DNA from: Clostridiales bacterium
Lineage (GTDB): Bacteria; Bacillota; Clostridia; Christensenellales; Borkfalkiaceae
Length of the DNA stretch: 45,945 nucleotides
Direction: 5' to 3'
Assembly (NCBI GenBank): GCA_015069505.1
Contig: SVIL01000003.1
Coordinates: forward strand, 1-45,945
A program made the translations under genes and the position numbers. A model generated the notes under the pieces. The model was not told the DNA's origin, ran no database searches, and saw nothing but the letters and a program-made list of their open reading frames with translations. The stretch's first letter is position 1, and every line of letters starts with the position of its first letter. Below are positions 20,542 through 27,759 of this stretch, in pieces.

Positions 20542-21519
20542 TTATTCCCACTCAATAGTGCCTATGGGCTTAGGTGTAAGGTCTAAAAGCACTCTGTTTA
20601 TACCATCGACTTCGTGAGTGATGCGGTCGGTTATACGGTGTAATAGCGAGTAAGGAATTTCCTCGATAGTTGCGGTCATTGCGTCAACGGTGTTTACCGC
20701 ACGGATGATAGCCGGCCAGCCTTCGTATCTCTTTCCGTCTTTAACGCCAACACTCTTCATATCGGGTACGGCGATAAAGTATTGCCAAACCTTTCCTGCA
20801 AGTCCGTTTTTATCAAATTCTTCACGAAGGATTGCGTCCGCTTCACGAAGGGCGTGTAATCTATCACGGGTGATAGCCCCTAAACATCTTACCCCAAGAC
20901 CGGGGCCGGGGAAGGGTTGACGATCAACCATACCTGCGGGTAGCCCTAAACGTTTGCCAACGACACGGACTTCGTCCTTATATAAAAGGCGGATAGGTTC
21001 AACTAACTCAAATTGCATGTCTTCGGGAAGCCCGCCAACGTTGTGGTGTGCTTTAACGCCGTCACTTTCGATGATGTCGGGGTATATCGTGCCTTGTGCT
21101 AAGAAGGATATGCCTTTAAGTTTTGATGCTTCTTCATCAAAGACCTTTATAAACTCACCGCCGATAATCTTTCTTTTGGTTTCGGGTGCGGAAACGCCTT
21201 TCAAAAGGTCTAAAAAGCGGTCGGTTGCGTCAACGTAAATAAGGTTTGCGTCGAGTTCTTTACCAAAGACTTCAATAACTTGTTCGCTTTCGCCCTTTCT
21301 CATAAGCCCGTGGTTTACGTGCACGCAAACGAGTTGTTTGCCGATAGCCTTTATTAAAAGTGCGGCAACTACTGATGAGTCAACCCCGCCAGACAAAGCC
21401 AAAAGCACTTTTTTGTCGCCAACTTGGGCTCTTACTTCGGCAACTTGTTCGTCGATAAACTTATCGGCAAGTTCTGCCGTGGTTATACGTTTCATATCCG
21501 ATGGACGTGTATTAAGCAT
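20542..21519 (-). CDS. guaA: GMP synthetase, ATP pyrophosphatase/dimerisation part only
   Basis: Converts XMP to GMP using ATP and ammonia. The PP-loop motif SGGVDSS is at residues 43-49, and the rest (HVNHGLMRKGE, QGTIYPD, HHNVGGLPEDM, RQPFPGPGL and the C-terminal LDLTPKPIGTIEWE) matches the synthetase and dimerisation domains through to the normal end. The N-terminal glutamine amidotransferase domain of about 190 residues, fused in most bacterial GuaA, is absent. This is not a decayed fragment: a strong GGAG site is eight bases before the ATG and a near-perfect promoter lies upstream. It resembles the two-subunit archaeal enzyme, so it needs either a separate glutaminase (none in this window) or free ammonia. 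It is divergent from glutamine synthetase. Confidence 0.93.
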   Translation of the reverse strand: MLNTRPSDMKRITTAELADKFIDEQVAEVRAQVGDKKVLLALSGGVDSSVVAALLIKAIGKQLVCVHVNHGLMRKGESEQVIEVFGKELDANLIYVDATDRFLDLLKGVSAPETKRKIIGGEFIKVFDEEASKLKGISFLAQGTIYPDIIESDGVKAHHNVGGLPEDMQFELVEPIRLLYKDEVRVVGKRLGLPAGMVDRQPFPGPGLGVRCLGAITRDRLHALREADAILREEFDKNGLAGKVWQYFIAVPDMKSVGVKDGKRYEGWPAIIRAVNTVDAMTATIEEIPYSLLHRITDRITHEVDGINRVLLDLTPKPIGTIEWE

Positions 21520-21559
21520 AAGAAATTCTCCTTATAAAAATTCATAACTATTATTATTT

Positions 21560-21588
21560 ATTATAAAATTTTAGTAAAACAATGTCAA
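21560..21588 (-). promoter_or_regulatory. Consensus sigma-70 promoter of guaA
   Basis: Read on the minus strand: TTGACA (21588-21583), exactly 17 bases, TATAAT (21565-21560). Both boxes match consensus fully, so basal expression should be high unless repressed. Confidence 0.9.
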
Positions 21589-21590
21589 GG

Positions 21591-21610
21591 GGCTAAAAGG
21601 GGTTTTAGCC
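21591..21610. promoter_or_regulatory. Perfect dyad in the divergent guaA/glnA intergenic region
   Basis: GGCTAAAA (21591-21598) and TTTTAGCC (21603-21610) form a perfect inverted repeat around GGGG. It begins two bases upstream of the guaA -35 box and 80 bases before the glnA -35. It has no T-tract on either strand and no gene reads into it, so an operator is likelier than a terminator. The protein that would bind is unknown. Confidence 0.45.
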
Positions 21611-21690
21611 TAAAAATTATTTATAAAAGGTATAAATTTAGTTAAACTTAAAAATAGGGCGTAAAATCGCTTATTATGAAAATCAAATAA

Positions 21691-21719
21691 TTGACAATCG
21701 TATATTTATTTGATAAAAT
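21691..21719 (+). promoter_or_regulatory. Predicted promoter of glnA
   Basis: TTGACA (21691-21696), a 17-base spacer and TAAAAT (21714-21719), giving a leader of about 35 bases before the glnA ATG. Confidence 0.8.
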
Positions 21720-21759
21720 TCATTTTAATAAACTAACCGCCAAAAAGGAAGGAGATTTT

Positions 21760-23862
21760 ATGGCAGATTCAACTATTACCGAAATATTCGGTTCAATGGT
21801 GTTTAACGATAAGGTTATGAAGGACCGTTTGCCCGCAAACGCATACGAGGCAGTTCGCCGTGCGATAGACGACGGCACCCCCCTTGACGCAAGTTACGCA
21901 AAATGCGTGGCTACCGCGATGAAGGACTGGGCTATTGAAAAGGGTGCGACCCATTTTACGCACTGGTTCCAACCTATGACGGGCATAACCGCAGAAAAGC
22001 ACGATAGTTTTTTAGAGCCTTTTGGAAAGGGTGAAGTCATCTTAAAATTCTCTGAAAAATCTTTGGTCAAGGGCGAGTCTGACGCATCAAGTTTTCCGAG
22101 TGGTGGGCTTCGTGCGACATTTGAAGCCCGTGGTTATACCGCGTGGGACCCGACTTCGTACGCCTTTGTTAAGGACGGAAGCCTTTATATCCCTACGGCG
22201 TTTTGTTCGTACGGCGGTGAAGCACTTGATAAGAAAACCCCCTTGCTTCGCTCAATGGAAGCGTTTAACAAGCAAGCACTTAGGATACTTAAACTCTTCG
22301 GTAAGGATAACGTCAAGAGGGTTACGCCTACCGTCGGTGCAGAGCAAGAGTATTTTTTGATAGATAAAAGCGTTTACGAAAAACGCCTTGACTTAGTGCA
22401 TTGCGGCAGAACGCTGTTCGGGGCAAGACCGTCTAAGGGTCAAGAACTTGAAGACCACTACTATGGTGCTATAAAATCAAGGGTTTCTGCGTATATGAAG
22501 GAACTTGACACCGAACTTTGGAAGCTTGGCGTTTACGCTAAAACCAAACATAACGAGGTTGCACCCGGTCAGCACGAACTTGCACCCGTTTATACTTCTA
22601 CGAATACTTCGTCCGACCAAAACCAACTTACGATGGAACTTATGAAGAGTGTGGCAAACAAGCACGGGCTTGTATGCTTGCTTCACGAAAAGCCGTTTGA
22701 GTCGGTTAGCGGTAGCGGTAAGCATAATAACTGGTCTATATCGACAGACCTTGGCGAAAACCTTTTGGAACCGGGCGACACGCCACAGGACAACGCACAG
22801 TTTTTATTGTTCTTGACCGCCGTTATAAAGGCTGTTGACGAATACCAAGACCTTTTAAGGATATCGGTCGCAGGGGCAGGCAACGACCACCGTTTGGGTG
22901 CGTCCGAAGCACCGCCCGCAATAATTTCAATATACCTTGGCGACGAACTTGACGGAATACTTTCCGCAATAGAAAAGGGAGATAAGTACTCTGCAAAAGC
23001 AAAAAGTTTGCTAAAAATCGGCGTATCGGTATTGCCGAATATCCCCAAGGATTCAACGGATAGGAACAGGACTTCGCCGTTTGCGTTTACGGGGAATAAG
23101 TTTGAGTTCAGAATGGTTGGGTCCTCCCAAAACATCGCTTGCCCGAACTTTATTATAAATACCATCGTTGCCGAGGAACTTTCGCAGTTTGCCGACGTTT
23201 TGGAAAACGCAAAGGACTTTAACCAAACGCTTAATAATTTGATTAGGGATACTATTATAAAACATAAACGCATCGTGTTTAGCGGAAACAACTATTCTGA
23301 GGAATGGGAAGCCGAGGCTAAGAGAAGGGGACTATTGAACCTAAAATCTACGGTGGACGCACTTCCGCATTTCGGGGATGAAAAGAACGTTAAGGTCTTT
23401 GAAAAACACAAGGTTTTATCCGCAAACGAGATTAAATCCCGTACGGAAATTTTGTTGGAAAATTACTCTAACATAATACACATTGAAGCGTTGACTTCAA
23501 TAGATATGGCAAGGAAGGAAATAGCCCCGTCTATTATCGCTTACGAGTCCTTCTTGTTAAACGAGTTGAACGCAAAAAAACAGTTAGGGCTTAATCTTTC
23601 TAATAAGTTGGAGGAAAAACTCGTTATCCGCCTTGCTAACCTTAGTGAACAGTTTGACGAGTTGTTAGAGAAACTTGTTAAAGATACCGAGGTTACGTCT
23701 TACGGTGCGGATAGTTTGGAAAAGGCTAAGTATTGCAGGAACGTTTTGCTTAAAGATATGGAAAACCTAAGGCACGTTGCGGACGAAACCGAACTTATTA
23801 TCGGTAAAAGTTTTTTACCCTACCCTTCTTACGAAGATATTTTGTATAGCGTTAAGTACTGA
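21760..23862 (+). CDS. glnA: Glutamine synthetase type III
   Basis: Makes glutamine from glutamate, ammonia and ATP. At 700 residues it is the large GSIII class (GlnN type), with family blocks THWFQPMTG, FPSGGLRATFEARGYTAWDP, VGAEQEYFLID, KHNEVAPGQHELAP, GSGKHNNWSIST and NDHRLGASEAPPAI. I chose ATG 21760: it has AAGGAAGGAG just upstream. An in-frame TTG at 21691 is the -35 box of the promoter and cannot be the start. Its TGA overlaps the next start as TGATG, coupling it to the isomerase-like gene. Neighbouring divergent guaA uses ammonia or glutamine nitrogen, so the two may share nitrogen-related control. Confidence 0.96.
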   Translation: MADSTITEIFGSMVFNDKVMKDRLPANAYEAVRRAIDDGTPLDASYAKCVATAMKDWAIEKGATHFTHWFQPMTGITAEKHDSFLEPFGKGEVILKFSEKSLVKGESDASSFPSGGLRATFEARGYTAWDPTSYAFVKDGSLYIPTAFCSYGGEALDKKTPLLRSMEAFNKQALRILKLFGKDNVKRVTPTVGAEQEYFLIDKSVYEKRLDLVHCGRTLFGARPSKGQELEDHYYGAIKSRVSAYMKELDTELWKLGVYAKTKHNEVAPGQHELAPVYTSTNTSSDQNQLTMELMKSVANKHGLVCLLHEKPFESVSGSGKHNNWSISTDLGENLLEPGDTPQDNAQFLLFLTAVIKAVDEYQDLLRISVAGAGNDHRLGASEAPPAIISIYLGDELDGILSAIEKGDKYSAKAKSLLKIGVSVLPNIPKDSTDRNRTSPFAFTGNKFEFRMVGSSQNIACPNFIINTIVAEELSQFADVLENAKDFNQTLNNLIRDTIIKHKRIVFSGNNYSEEWEAEAKRRGLLNLKSTVDALPHFGDEKNVKVFEKHKVLSANEIKSRTEILLENYSNIIHIEALTSIDMARKEIAPSIIAYESFLLNELNAKKQLGLNLSNKLEEKLVIRLANLSEQFDELLEKLVKDTEVTSYGADSLEKAKYCRNVLLKDMENLRHVADETELIIGKSFLPYPSYEDILYSVKY

Positions 23863-24656
23863 TGAAAATAGGCATATCTACGTCGTCCTTGTTCGGAAGA
23901 TATCCGACCGAAGACGCTTTGGCATTTTTGAATAGAAACAACGTTCAAACCGTGGAAGTTTTTTTAGAGAGTTTTTCCGAATATAACAAAGAGTTCGGAA
24001 AACTTTTGAGCGGAATAAAAGGGGATACGGACGTACACTCTTTGCACGTCTTAACCACCCAGTACGAACCGCAACTTTATAGCGTGAACGAACGGGCAAA
24101 GGTGGATTCGTTTAAGATTTTGGAAATGGCTATGCAGGCGGGTAAGGAGATAGGTGCAAAGTACTATACCTTTCACGGCGTTGCAAGGATAAAACGCACC
24201 CCGCTTGTAATAGACTTTGATAGAGTGGCTAAAATTACGCAAGATATAATCGAGGTCTTGAAAAAGTATTCCATAACCCTTGCATATGAAAACGTACACT
24301 GGTCGTATTACAACTATATAGGTTTTTTTAACGAACTGAGAAAGCGTACGGTAGGGCTTAAAGGTACGCTTGATATCAAACAGGCACGGCAGAGCGATAT
24401 CCACTATAAACACTTTATCGACGAGATGGGTAAAGATATCGTAACCGTTCACTTGTCTGACGTTGACGAAAATGGCAAGATGTGTTTGCCGGGTAAGGGT
24501 GTAACCGATTTTTACGACTTGTTTTCAAGGCTAAGCGACGTTGGGTTTGACGGTGCGTTTTTGATTGAAGCGTATAAAAGCGATTTTGAGAAGGAATCCG
24601 AACTATTTGAGTCGGTGGAATTTTTGAAAGAGGTCGCTTGTAAAACATTTAAATAG
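23862..24656 (+). CDS. Sugar-phosphate isomerase/epimerase-like TIM-barrel protein
   Basis: Xylose-isomerase-like (AP endonuclease family 2) TIM barrel of 264 residues. Candidate metal ligands recur in the family positions: Glu in LAYENVHW, Asp in GTLDIKQA, His in VTVHLSDV and Glu in FLIEAYKS. HSLHVL and YTFHGVAR supply further active-site His. The substrate cannot be told from sequence. Its start overlaps the glnA stop by one base, which implies translational coupling and a possible, unexplained link to glutamine metabolism. A strong terminator follows. Confidence 0.8.
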   Translation: MKIGISTSSLFGRYPTEDALAFLNRNNVQTVEVFLESFSEYNKEFGKLLSGIKGDTDVHSLHVLTTQYEPQLYSVNERAKVDSFKILEMAMQAGKEIGAKYYTFHGVARIKRTPLVIDFDRVAKITQDIIEVLKKYSITLAYENVHWSYYNYIGFFNELRKRTVGLKGTLDIKQARQSDIHYKHFIDEMGKDIVTVHLSDVDENGKMCLPGKGVTDFYDLFSRLSDVGFDGAFLIEAYKSDFEKESELFESVEFLKEVACKTFK

Positions 24657-24665
24657 AATAGACGT

Positions 24666-24703
24666 AAAAAAACGTTCTTCATTTTTTTGAAGAACGTTTT
24701 TTT
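24666..24703. terminator. Bidirectional terminator between the isomerase gene and spoVG
   Basis: A perfect 16-base-pair stem (24666-24681 with 24688-24703) with a six-T loop. It has A-runs on the left and T-runs on the right, so it can serve the plus-strand glnA unit and the convergent spoVG gene. Confidence 0.9.
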
Positions 24704-24787
24704 ATTGCCATAATTACGGTTTTTTGCACAAAGAAAAACATACGTACGCTTTTGGTACGATTAAAATTGAGTTATGCCCGTTAAAAA

Positions 24788-25060
24788 TTAGTCTTGAGGT
24801 TTTGCTTTTTCTTCTTCAAACGCATCAAGAATTGCTTTGATGATGCATTCTCTCATTTCCGTTTTGATGGGGTGGGCGATGTCTTTATATTCGCCATCGT
24901 TGGTCTTTCTGCTTGGCATAGCAATAAAGTACCCTTCGTTACCTTCGATGACCTTAATGTCGTGAACGACAAAGCAATCGTCAAAAGTGATCGATGCCAC
25001 CGCTTTAAGTTTGCTATCGTCTTTTTTAACGATGCGAACTCTTACGTCTGAGATTTTCAT
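24788..25060 (-). CDS. spoVG: Regulator SpoVG
   Basis: Small, widely conserved nucleic-acid-binding regulator, named for its sporulation role in Bacillus but also present in non-sporulating Bacillota. The 90 residues cover the whole family domain, starting [11 protein letters not shown] with the conserved [15 protein letters not shown] and [21 protein letters not shown] blocks. AAGGAAGG precedes the ATG. Single-gene unit with its own promoter; presence alone does not prove sporulation. Confidence 0.96.
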   Translation of the reverse strand: MKISDVRVRIVKKDDSKLKAVASITFDDCFVVHDIKVIEGNEGYFIAMPSRKTNDGEYKDIAHPIKTEMRECIIKAILDAFEEEKAKPQD

Positions 25061-25092
25061 TTTTCTTACCTTCCTTAACAGATATTACACTT

Positions 25093-25121
25093 ATTTTAAC
25101 ACAGTTTTTTAACGTTTTCAA
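25093..25121 (-). promoter_or_regulatory. Predicted promoter of spoVG
   Basis: Minus strand: TTGAAA (25121-25116), 17 bases, TAAAAT (25098-25093). This is a sigma-70 type; I did not see a clear sigma-H pattern. Confidence 0.65.
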
Positions 25122-25181
25122 TAGGTTTTTAAAAATAATTCACTATTTTTTGCAAAAAGTAGCCTTTTTTTTGTACTTTCA

Positions 25182-25187
25182 TATACT
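25182..25187 (+). promoter_or_regulatory. Possible -10 box placing the murC transcript start at its ATG
   Basis: TATACT ends seven bases before the murC ATG. A transcript from it would begin at or next to the ATG, and no Shine-Dalgarno sequence is visible. No good -35 box is found at 16-18 bases, so this is tentative. Confidence 0.3.
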
Positions 25188-25193
25188 AATAGT

Positions 25194-26525
25194 ATGGATT
25201 TTTTTAACGCATACGTAAATTTTCATTTTATAGGAATAGGGGGTGTGTCGATGTCGGCACTCGCAAAGTATCTCGTGTCACTCGGTAAGGTGGTCAGCGG
25301 TAGCGATAAAACCCCCTCTGATAGAACTCGTGAACTTGAACGGCTTGGCGTTAAAGTTCACTATAAACACGCCCCGCAAACTATAAAGCCAGATTGTGTG
25401 GTAGTCTATACTTCGGCGATTGCTGACGACAACCCCGAACTTTTAAGGGCGAAAAGTTTAAACGTAAAAATCTTAAAGCGAAGCGAACTTTTGGGGCTTA
25501 TAATAAAGCGGTTTAATATGGCGGTTGGGGTTTCGGGAAGTCACGGAAAGACCACCACGACGGCTATGATTTCGGATATCCTTTTAATGGGTGGGCTTGA
25601 CCCGACCGTGTTCGTGGGTGGGGACTGCAAAGGCTACGATAATTTTAGGCTTGGCGATACGGAGTTTTGCGTGTTTGAAGCGTGCGAGTATAAACGCAAC
25701 TTTTTAGACCTTAAACCACGCTTTGCGGTAGTTACTAACGTGGATTTTGACCACGTAGAAAGTTATAAGAGCGTGGATGCACAGATAGACGCCTTTCAAA
25801 AGTTTATAGACGGTACCACTTGCTTTATATGTGCAGACGATACTTTTTCAAAAAGGTTGCACTCTGTAACCTGTGTTTCTTTCGGCATAAAAAACACCGC
25901 CAACTTTATGGCGAAAAACCTTGTGAATAATAGTTTGGGGTATTCGTTTAGCGTTTATAGGCAGGGGGTAAGGCTTGGGCGTATAAACTTAAAGGTTAAA
26001 GGGCTATATAACGTATATAACGCCTTGTCTGCCATTGCCTTTGCCGATACCGTGAATTTGCCGTTTAAGGTTATTAAGCAAGCACTTGAAGGCTTTACGG
26101 GTGTAAAACGTAGGGGCGAGATGATAGGTAGGATTAACGGGGTAAAGGCGTACGGGGATTACGCACACCACCCCACCGAAATATTAAACGCAATAAAATG
26201 TTTTGATAAAAACGCTTTGGTGGTCTTTCAACCGCATACCTATTCGCGGACTAAATATCTTTTGCAAGACTTTGTAAACGTTCTTAAACCGCTACCTAAA
26301 CTGATAATCTATAAGACCTACCCCGCCCGTGAAAGTTTTGACGGGGAGGGTTCGGCGAAAAGACTATGCAAAGAAGTGCAAAATGCGGGCGTGGGCATAT
26401 GTTTATATGCACATACGAAAACGGCTTTGCGTAGGCTTATAAAAAAGCAGATAAGCGGTTGCGATTCGGTGGTTTTTATCGGTGCGGGGGATATTTACGA
26501 CCTGGCAAAAACCTTTCTTGACTAA
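25194..26525 (+). CDS. murC: UDP-N-acetylmuramate-L-alanine ligase
   Basis: Adds L-alanine to UDP-MurNAc, the first amino-acid step of peptidoglycan precursor synthesis in the cytoplasm. The N-terminal UDP-binding motif FIGIGGVSMSALA is at residues 12-24, the ATP loop GSHGKTTT at 115-122, and the MurC-type EACEYKRNFL and TNVDFDH blocks follow, with YAHHPTEI later. The 443-residue length is near normal. ATG 25194 is needed to keep the nucleotide motif; the next Met is inside it. No ribosome-binding site is visible. Its product feeds the pathway that also uses diaminopimelate from the dap genes downstream. Confidence 0.95.
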   Translation: MDFFNAYVNFHFIGIGGVSMSALAKYLVSLGKVVSGSDKTPSDRTRELERLGVKVHYKHAPQTIKPDCVVVYTSAIADDNPELLRAKSLNVKILKRSELLGLIIKRFNMAVGVSGSHGKTTTTAMISDILLMGGLDPTVFVGGDCKGYDNFRLGDTEFCVFEACEYKRNFLDLKPRFAVVTNVDFDHVESYKSVDAQIDAFQKFIDGTTCFICADDTFSKRLHSVTCVSFGIKNTANFMAKNLVNNSLGYSFSVYRQGVRLGRINLKVKGLYNVYNALSAIAFADTVNLPFKVIKQALEGFTGVKRRGEMIGRINGVKAYGDYAHHPTEILNAIKCFDKNALVVFQPHTYSRTKYLLQDFVNVLKPLPKLIIYKTYPARESFDGEGSAKRLCKEVQNAGVGICLYAHTKTALRRLIKKQISGCDSVVFIGAGDIYDLAKTFLD

Positions 26526-26560
26526 AATTTTAATAAAAAAGTTTAAAGCCCCAAAAATGC

Positions 26561-26589
26561 TTGCCAAAAAAGTATAAATCGTGTAAAAT
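26561..26589 (+). promoter_or_regulatory. Predicted promoter of ldh
   Basis: TTGCCA (26561-26566), 17-base spacer, TAAAAT (26584-26589). Confidence 0.6.
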
Positions 26590-26628
26590 TAGATATGTAA
26601 TTTATAATAGGAGAATATTTGGCAAAAA

Positions 26629-27591
26629 ATGGAAAGCAAAAAGAGAAAGATTGCCGTTCTTGGAACGGGTAACGTAGGTGCAACTATCGCATACGCACTC
26701 ACTTTACAAGGCGTATGTTCTGAAATCGTTTTAGTTGATATCAATAAAGAAAAGGCAGAAGGCGAAGCCCTTGACCTTTCGCAATGTGCCGCAAGCACCC
26801 CTTCTGTAAAGGTTTGGAGCGGTGAATATGAAGACGTTGCAGGTTCAGACATCGTCGTCGTTACTTTCGGTGTTGGCAGAAAGCCCGGTCAATCAAGGCT
26901 TGATCTTGCCGCAATTAACGTAGGCATCTTAAAGAGCGTTATAGGTAACGTTGCAAAAATCGCACCTAACGCTATATATATCGTCGTATCTAACCCCGTT
27001 GACGTATTGACGTACGTTACGATGATGGATACGGGTCTTTCAAAAAATCAAGTTATCGGAACGGGTACGCTTCTTGACAGTAACAGGCTTGCACAAGCCG
27101 TTGCATCTTATTGCAAGGTTGACACTAAGAACGTTAACGCATACGTTTTCGGTGAACACGGCGACGCTTGTATGGCACCTTGGAGTTTGTGTACCGTATG
27201 CGGTATGCCTATCAGAGAGTACTGCACCAAGATTATGGGCGTAAGCAAAGACCAACTTGAAACTGAACTTGAAAACATCTATACGGGTATGGTTGCCGCA
27301 GGTTCTAAGGTTATCAAAGCAAAGGGTGCAACTTTCTATGCAATCGCTGCTTCGACCGTACAACTTATCAAAGCGATTTTGTCCGATACCGAAACCATTT
27401 TACCGCTTGCAACTTATCTTGATGGTGAATACGGTGCTAAAAATCTTTGCACGGGCGTTTTGTGTAAGGTTGGCGGAAACGGGTTTAAGGAAATTATCAA
27501 CGTTCCGTTGCCCGAAGACGAAATGAAGCTTTTCTCTGAAAAACTCGCTTCGCTTGACAACACCTTCAACGCTTTGGGCGTAAGAAAGTAA
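26629..27591 (+). CDS. ldh: L-lactate dehydrogenase
   Basis: Reduces pyruvate to L-lactate with NADH, regenerating NAD+ in fermentation. The NAD-binding LGTGNVGATIA is at residues 11-21. The specificity loop reads GVGRKPGQSR with Gln88, the lactate-type residue (malate dehydrogenases have Arg). GTGTLLDSNRL and the catalytic His177 in FGEHGD are intact. It is 320 residues, normal length. The AGGAGA site is 14 bases from the ATG, longer than usual, but no other in-frame start fits. The next unit begins immediately after its stop. Confidence 0.95.
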   Translation: MESKKRKIAVLGTGNVGATIAYALTLQGVCSEIVLVDINKEKAEGEALDLSQCAASTPSVKVWSGEYEDVAGSDIVVVTFGVGRKPGQSRLDLAAINVGILKSVIGNVAKIAPNAIYIVVSNPVDVLTYVTMMDTGLSKNQVIGTGTLLDSNRLAQAVASYCKVDTKNVNAYVFGEHGDACMAPWSLCTVCGMPIREYCTKIMGVSKDQLETELENIYTGMVAAGSKVIKAKGATFYAIAASTVQLIKAILSDTETILPLATYLDGEYGAKNLCTGVLCKVGGNGFKEIINVPLPEDEMKLFSEKLASLDNTFNALGVRK

Positions 27592-27594
27592 CAA

Positions 27595-27600
27595 TATAAT
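27595..27600 (+). promoter_or_regulatory. Candidate -10 box for the riboswitch transcript
   Basis: A perfect TATAAT lies three bases after the ldh stop. Transcription from it would start near 27607, at the base of the aptamer's first helix. The -35 would fall in the ldh 3' end and is poor (TTGGGC at 27574-27579, 15-base spacing). Otherwise the riboswitch would depend on readthrough from ldh. Confidence 0.4.
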
Positions 27601-27604
27601 TTTT

Positions 27605-27748
27605 TCTTGTAAAAGGGAGTAGTTTGGGAAAGGTTACGCCTTTCCTATGCAATATCGTCAGTACGGGTTTTCCCCGGTATTGCAGAATTATCAAAAGATG
27701 ATTTTAACAAGACTTTTACCGTTTGGCGGTAGGGGTCTTGTTTTTTTT
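27605..27748 (+). ncRNA. yybP-ykoY (Mn2+-sensing) riboswitch with expression platform
   Basis: The family landmarks appear in order. GTAAAAG (27609-27615) merges into GGGAGTAG (27615-27622). A helix GGAAAGG/CCTTTCC is at 27627-27633 and 27639-27645. GCAATA (27649-27654) pairs with TATTGC (27678-27683) and encloses the conserved ATCGTCAGTACGG and CCCCGG segments. A small hairpin spans about 27687-27704. The hallmark TTTTAACAAGACTTTTACC closes the motif, its CTTTTAC (27713-27719) pairing back with GTAAAAG as helix P1. The same CTTTTACC also falls in a terminator, so aptamer and terminator exclude each other. Known members bind Mn2+ and usually switch the gene on. Confidence 0.87.
27706..27748 (+). 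terminator. Regulated terminator of the yybP-ykoY riboswitch
   Basis: AACAAGAC (27706-27713) pairs with GTCTTGTT (27735-27742) and TACCG (27717-27721) with CGGTA (27727-27731), followed by eight T. The 5' half uses the 3' strand of aptamer P1, so ligand binding should block it. Confidence 0.85.
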
Positions 27749-27759
27749 AGGAGAGAAAA

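Noticed and set aside
20542-21519. guaA as a truncated pseudogene
   Set aside because: The synthetase domain is uninterrupted, with a consensus promoter, good ribosome site and its own terminator.
21520-21690. Purine riboswitch in front of the GMP synthetase gene
   Set aside because: The guaA leader is about 30 bases with no three-way-junction pattern; the only structure is the short dyad upstream of the promoter.
21691-21759. In-frame TTG at 21691 as the start of glutamine synthetase
   Set aside because: That TTG is the first part of the TTGACA -35 box. ATG 21760 has a strong ribosome site and gives the normal GSIII N-terminus.
22683-23291. Long minus-strand open frame of 202 codons inside glnA
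   Set aside because: It is antisense to a highly conserved gene, has no ribosome site and a low-complexity Ser/Leu-rich product. It is a shadow of codon bias.
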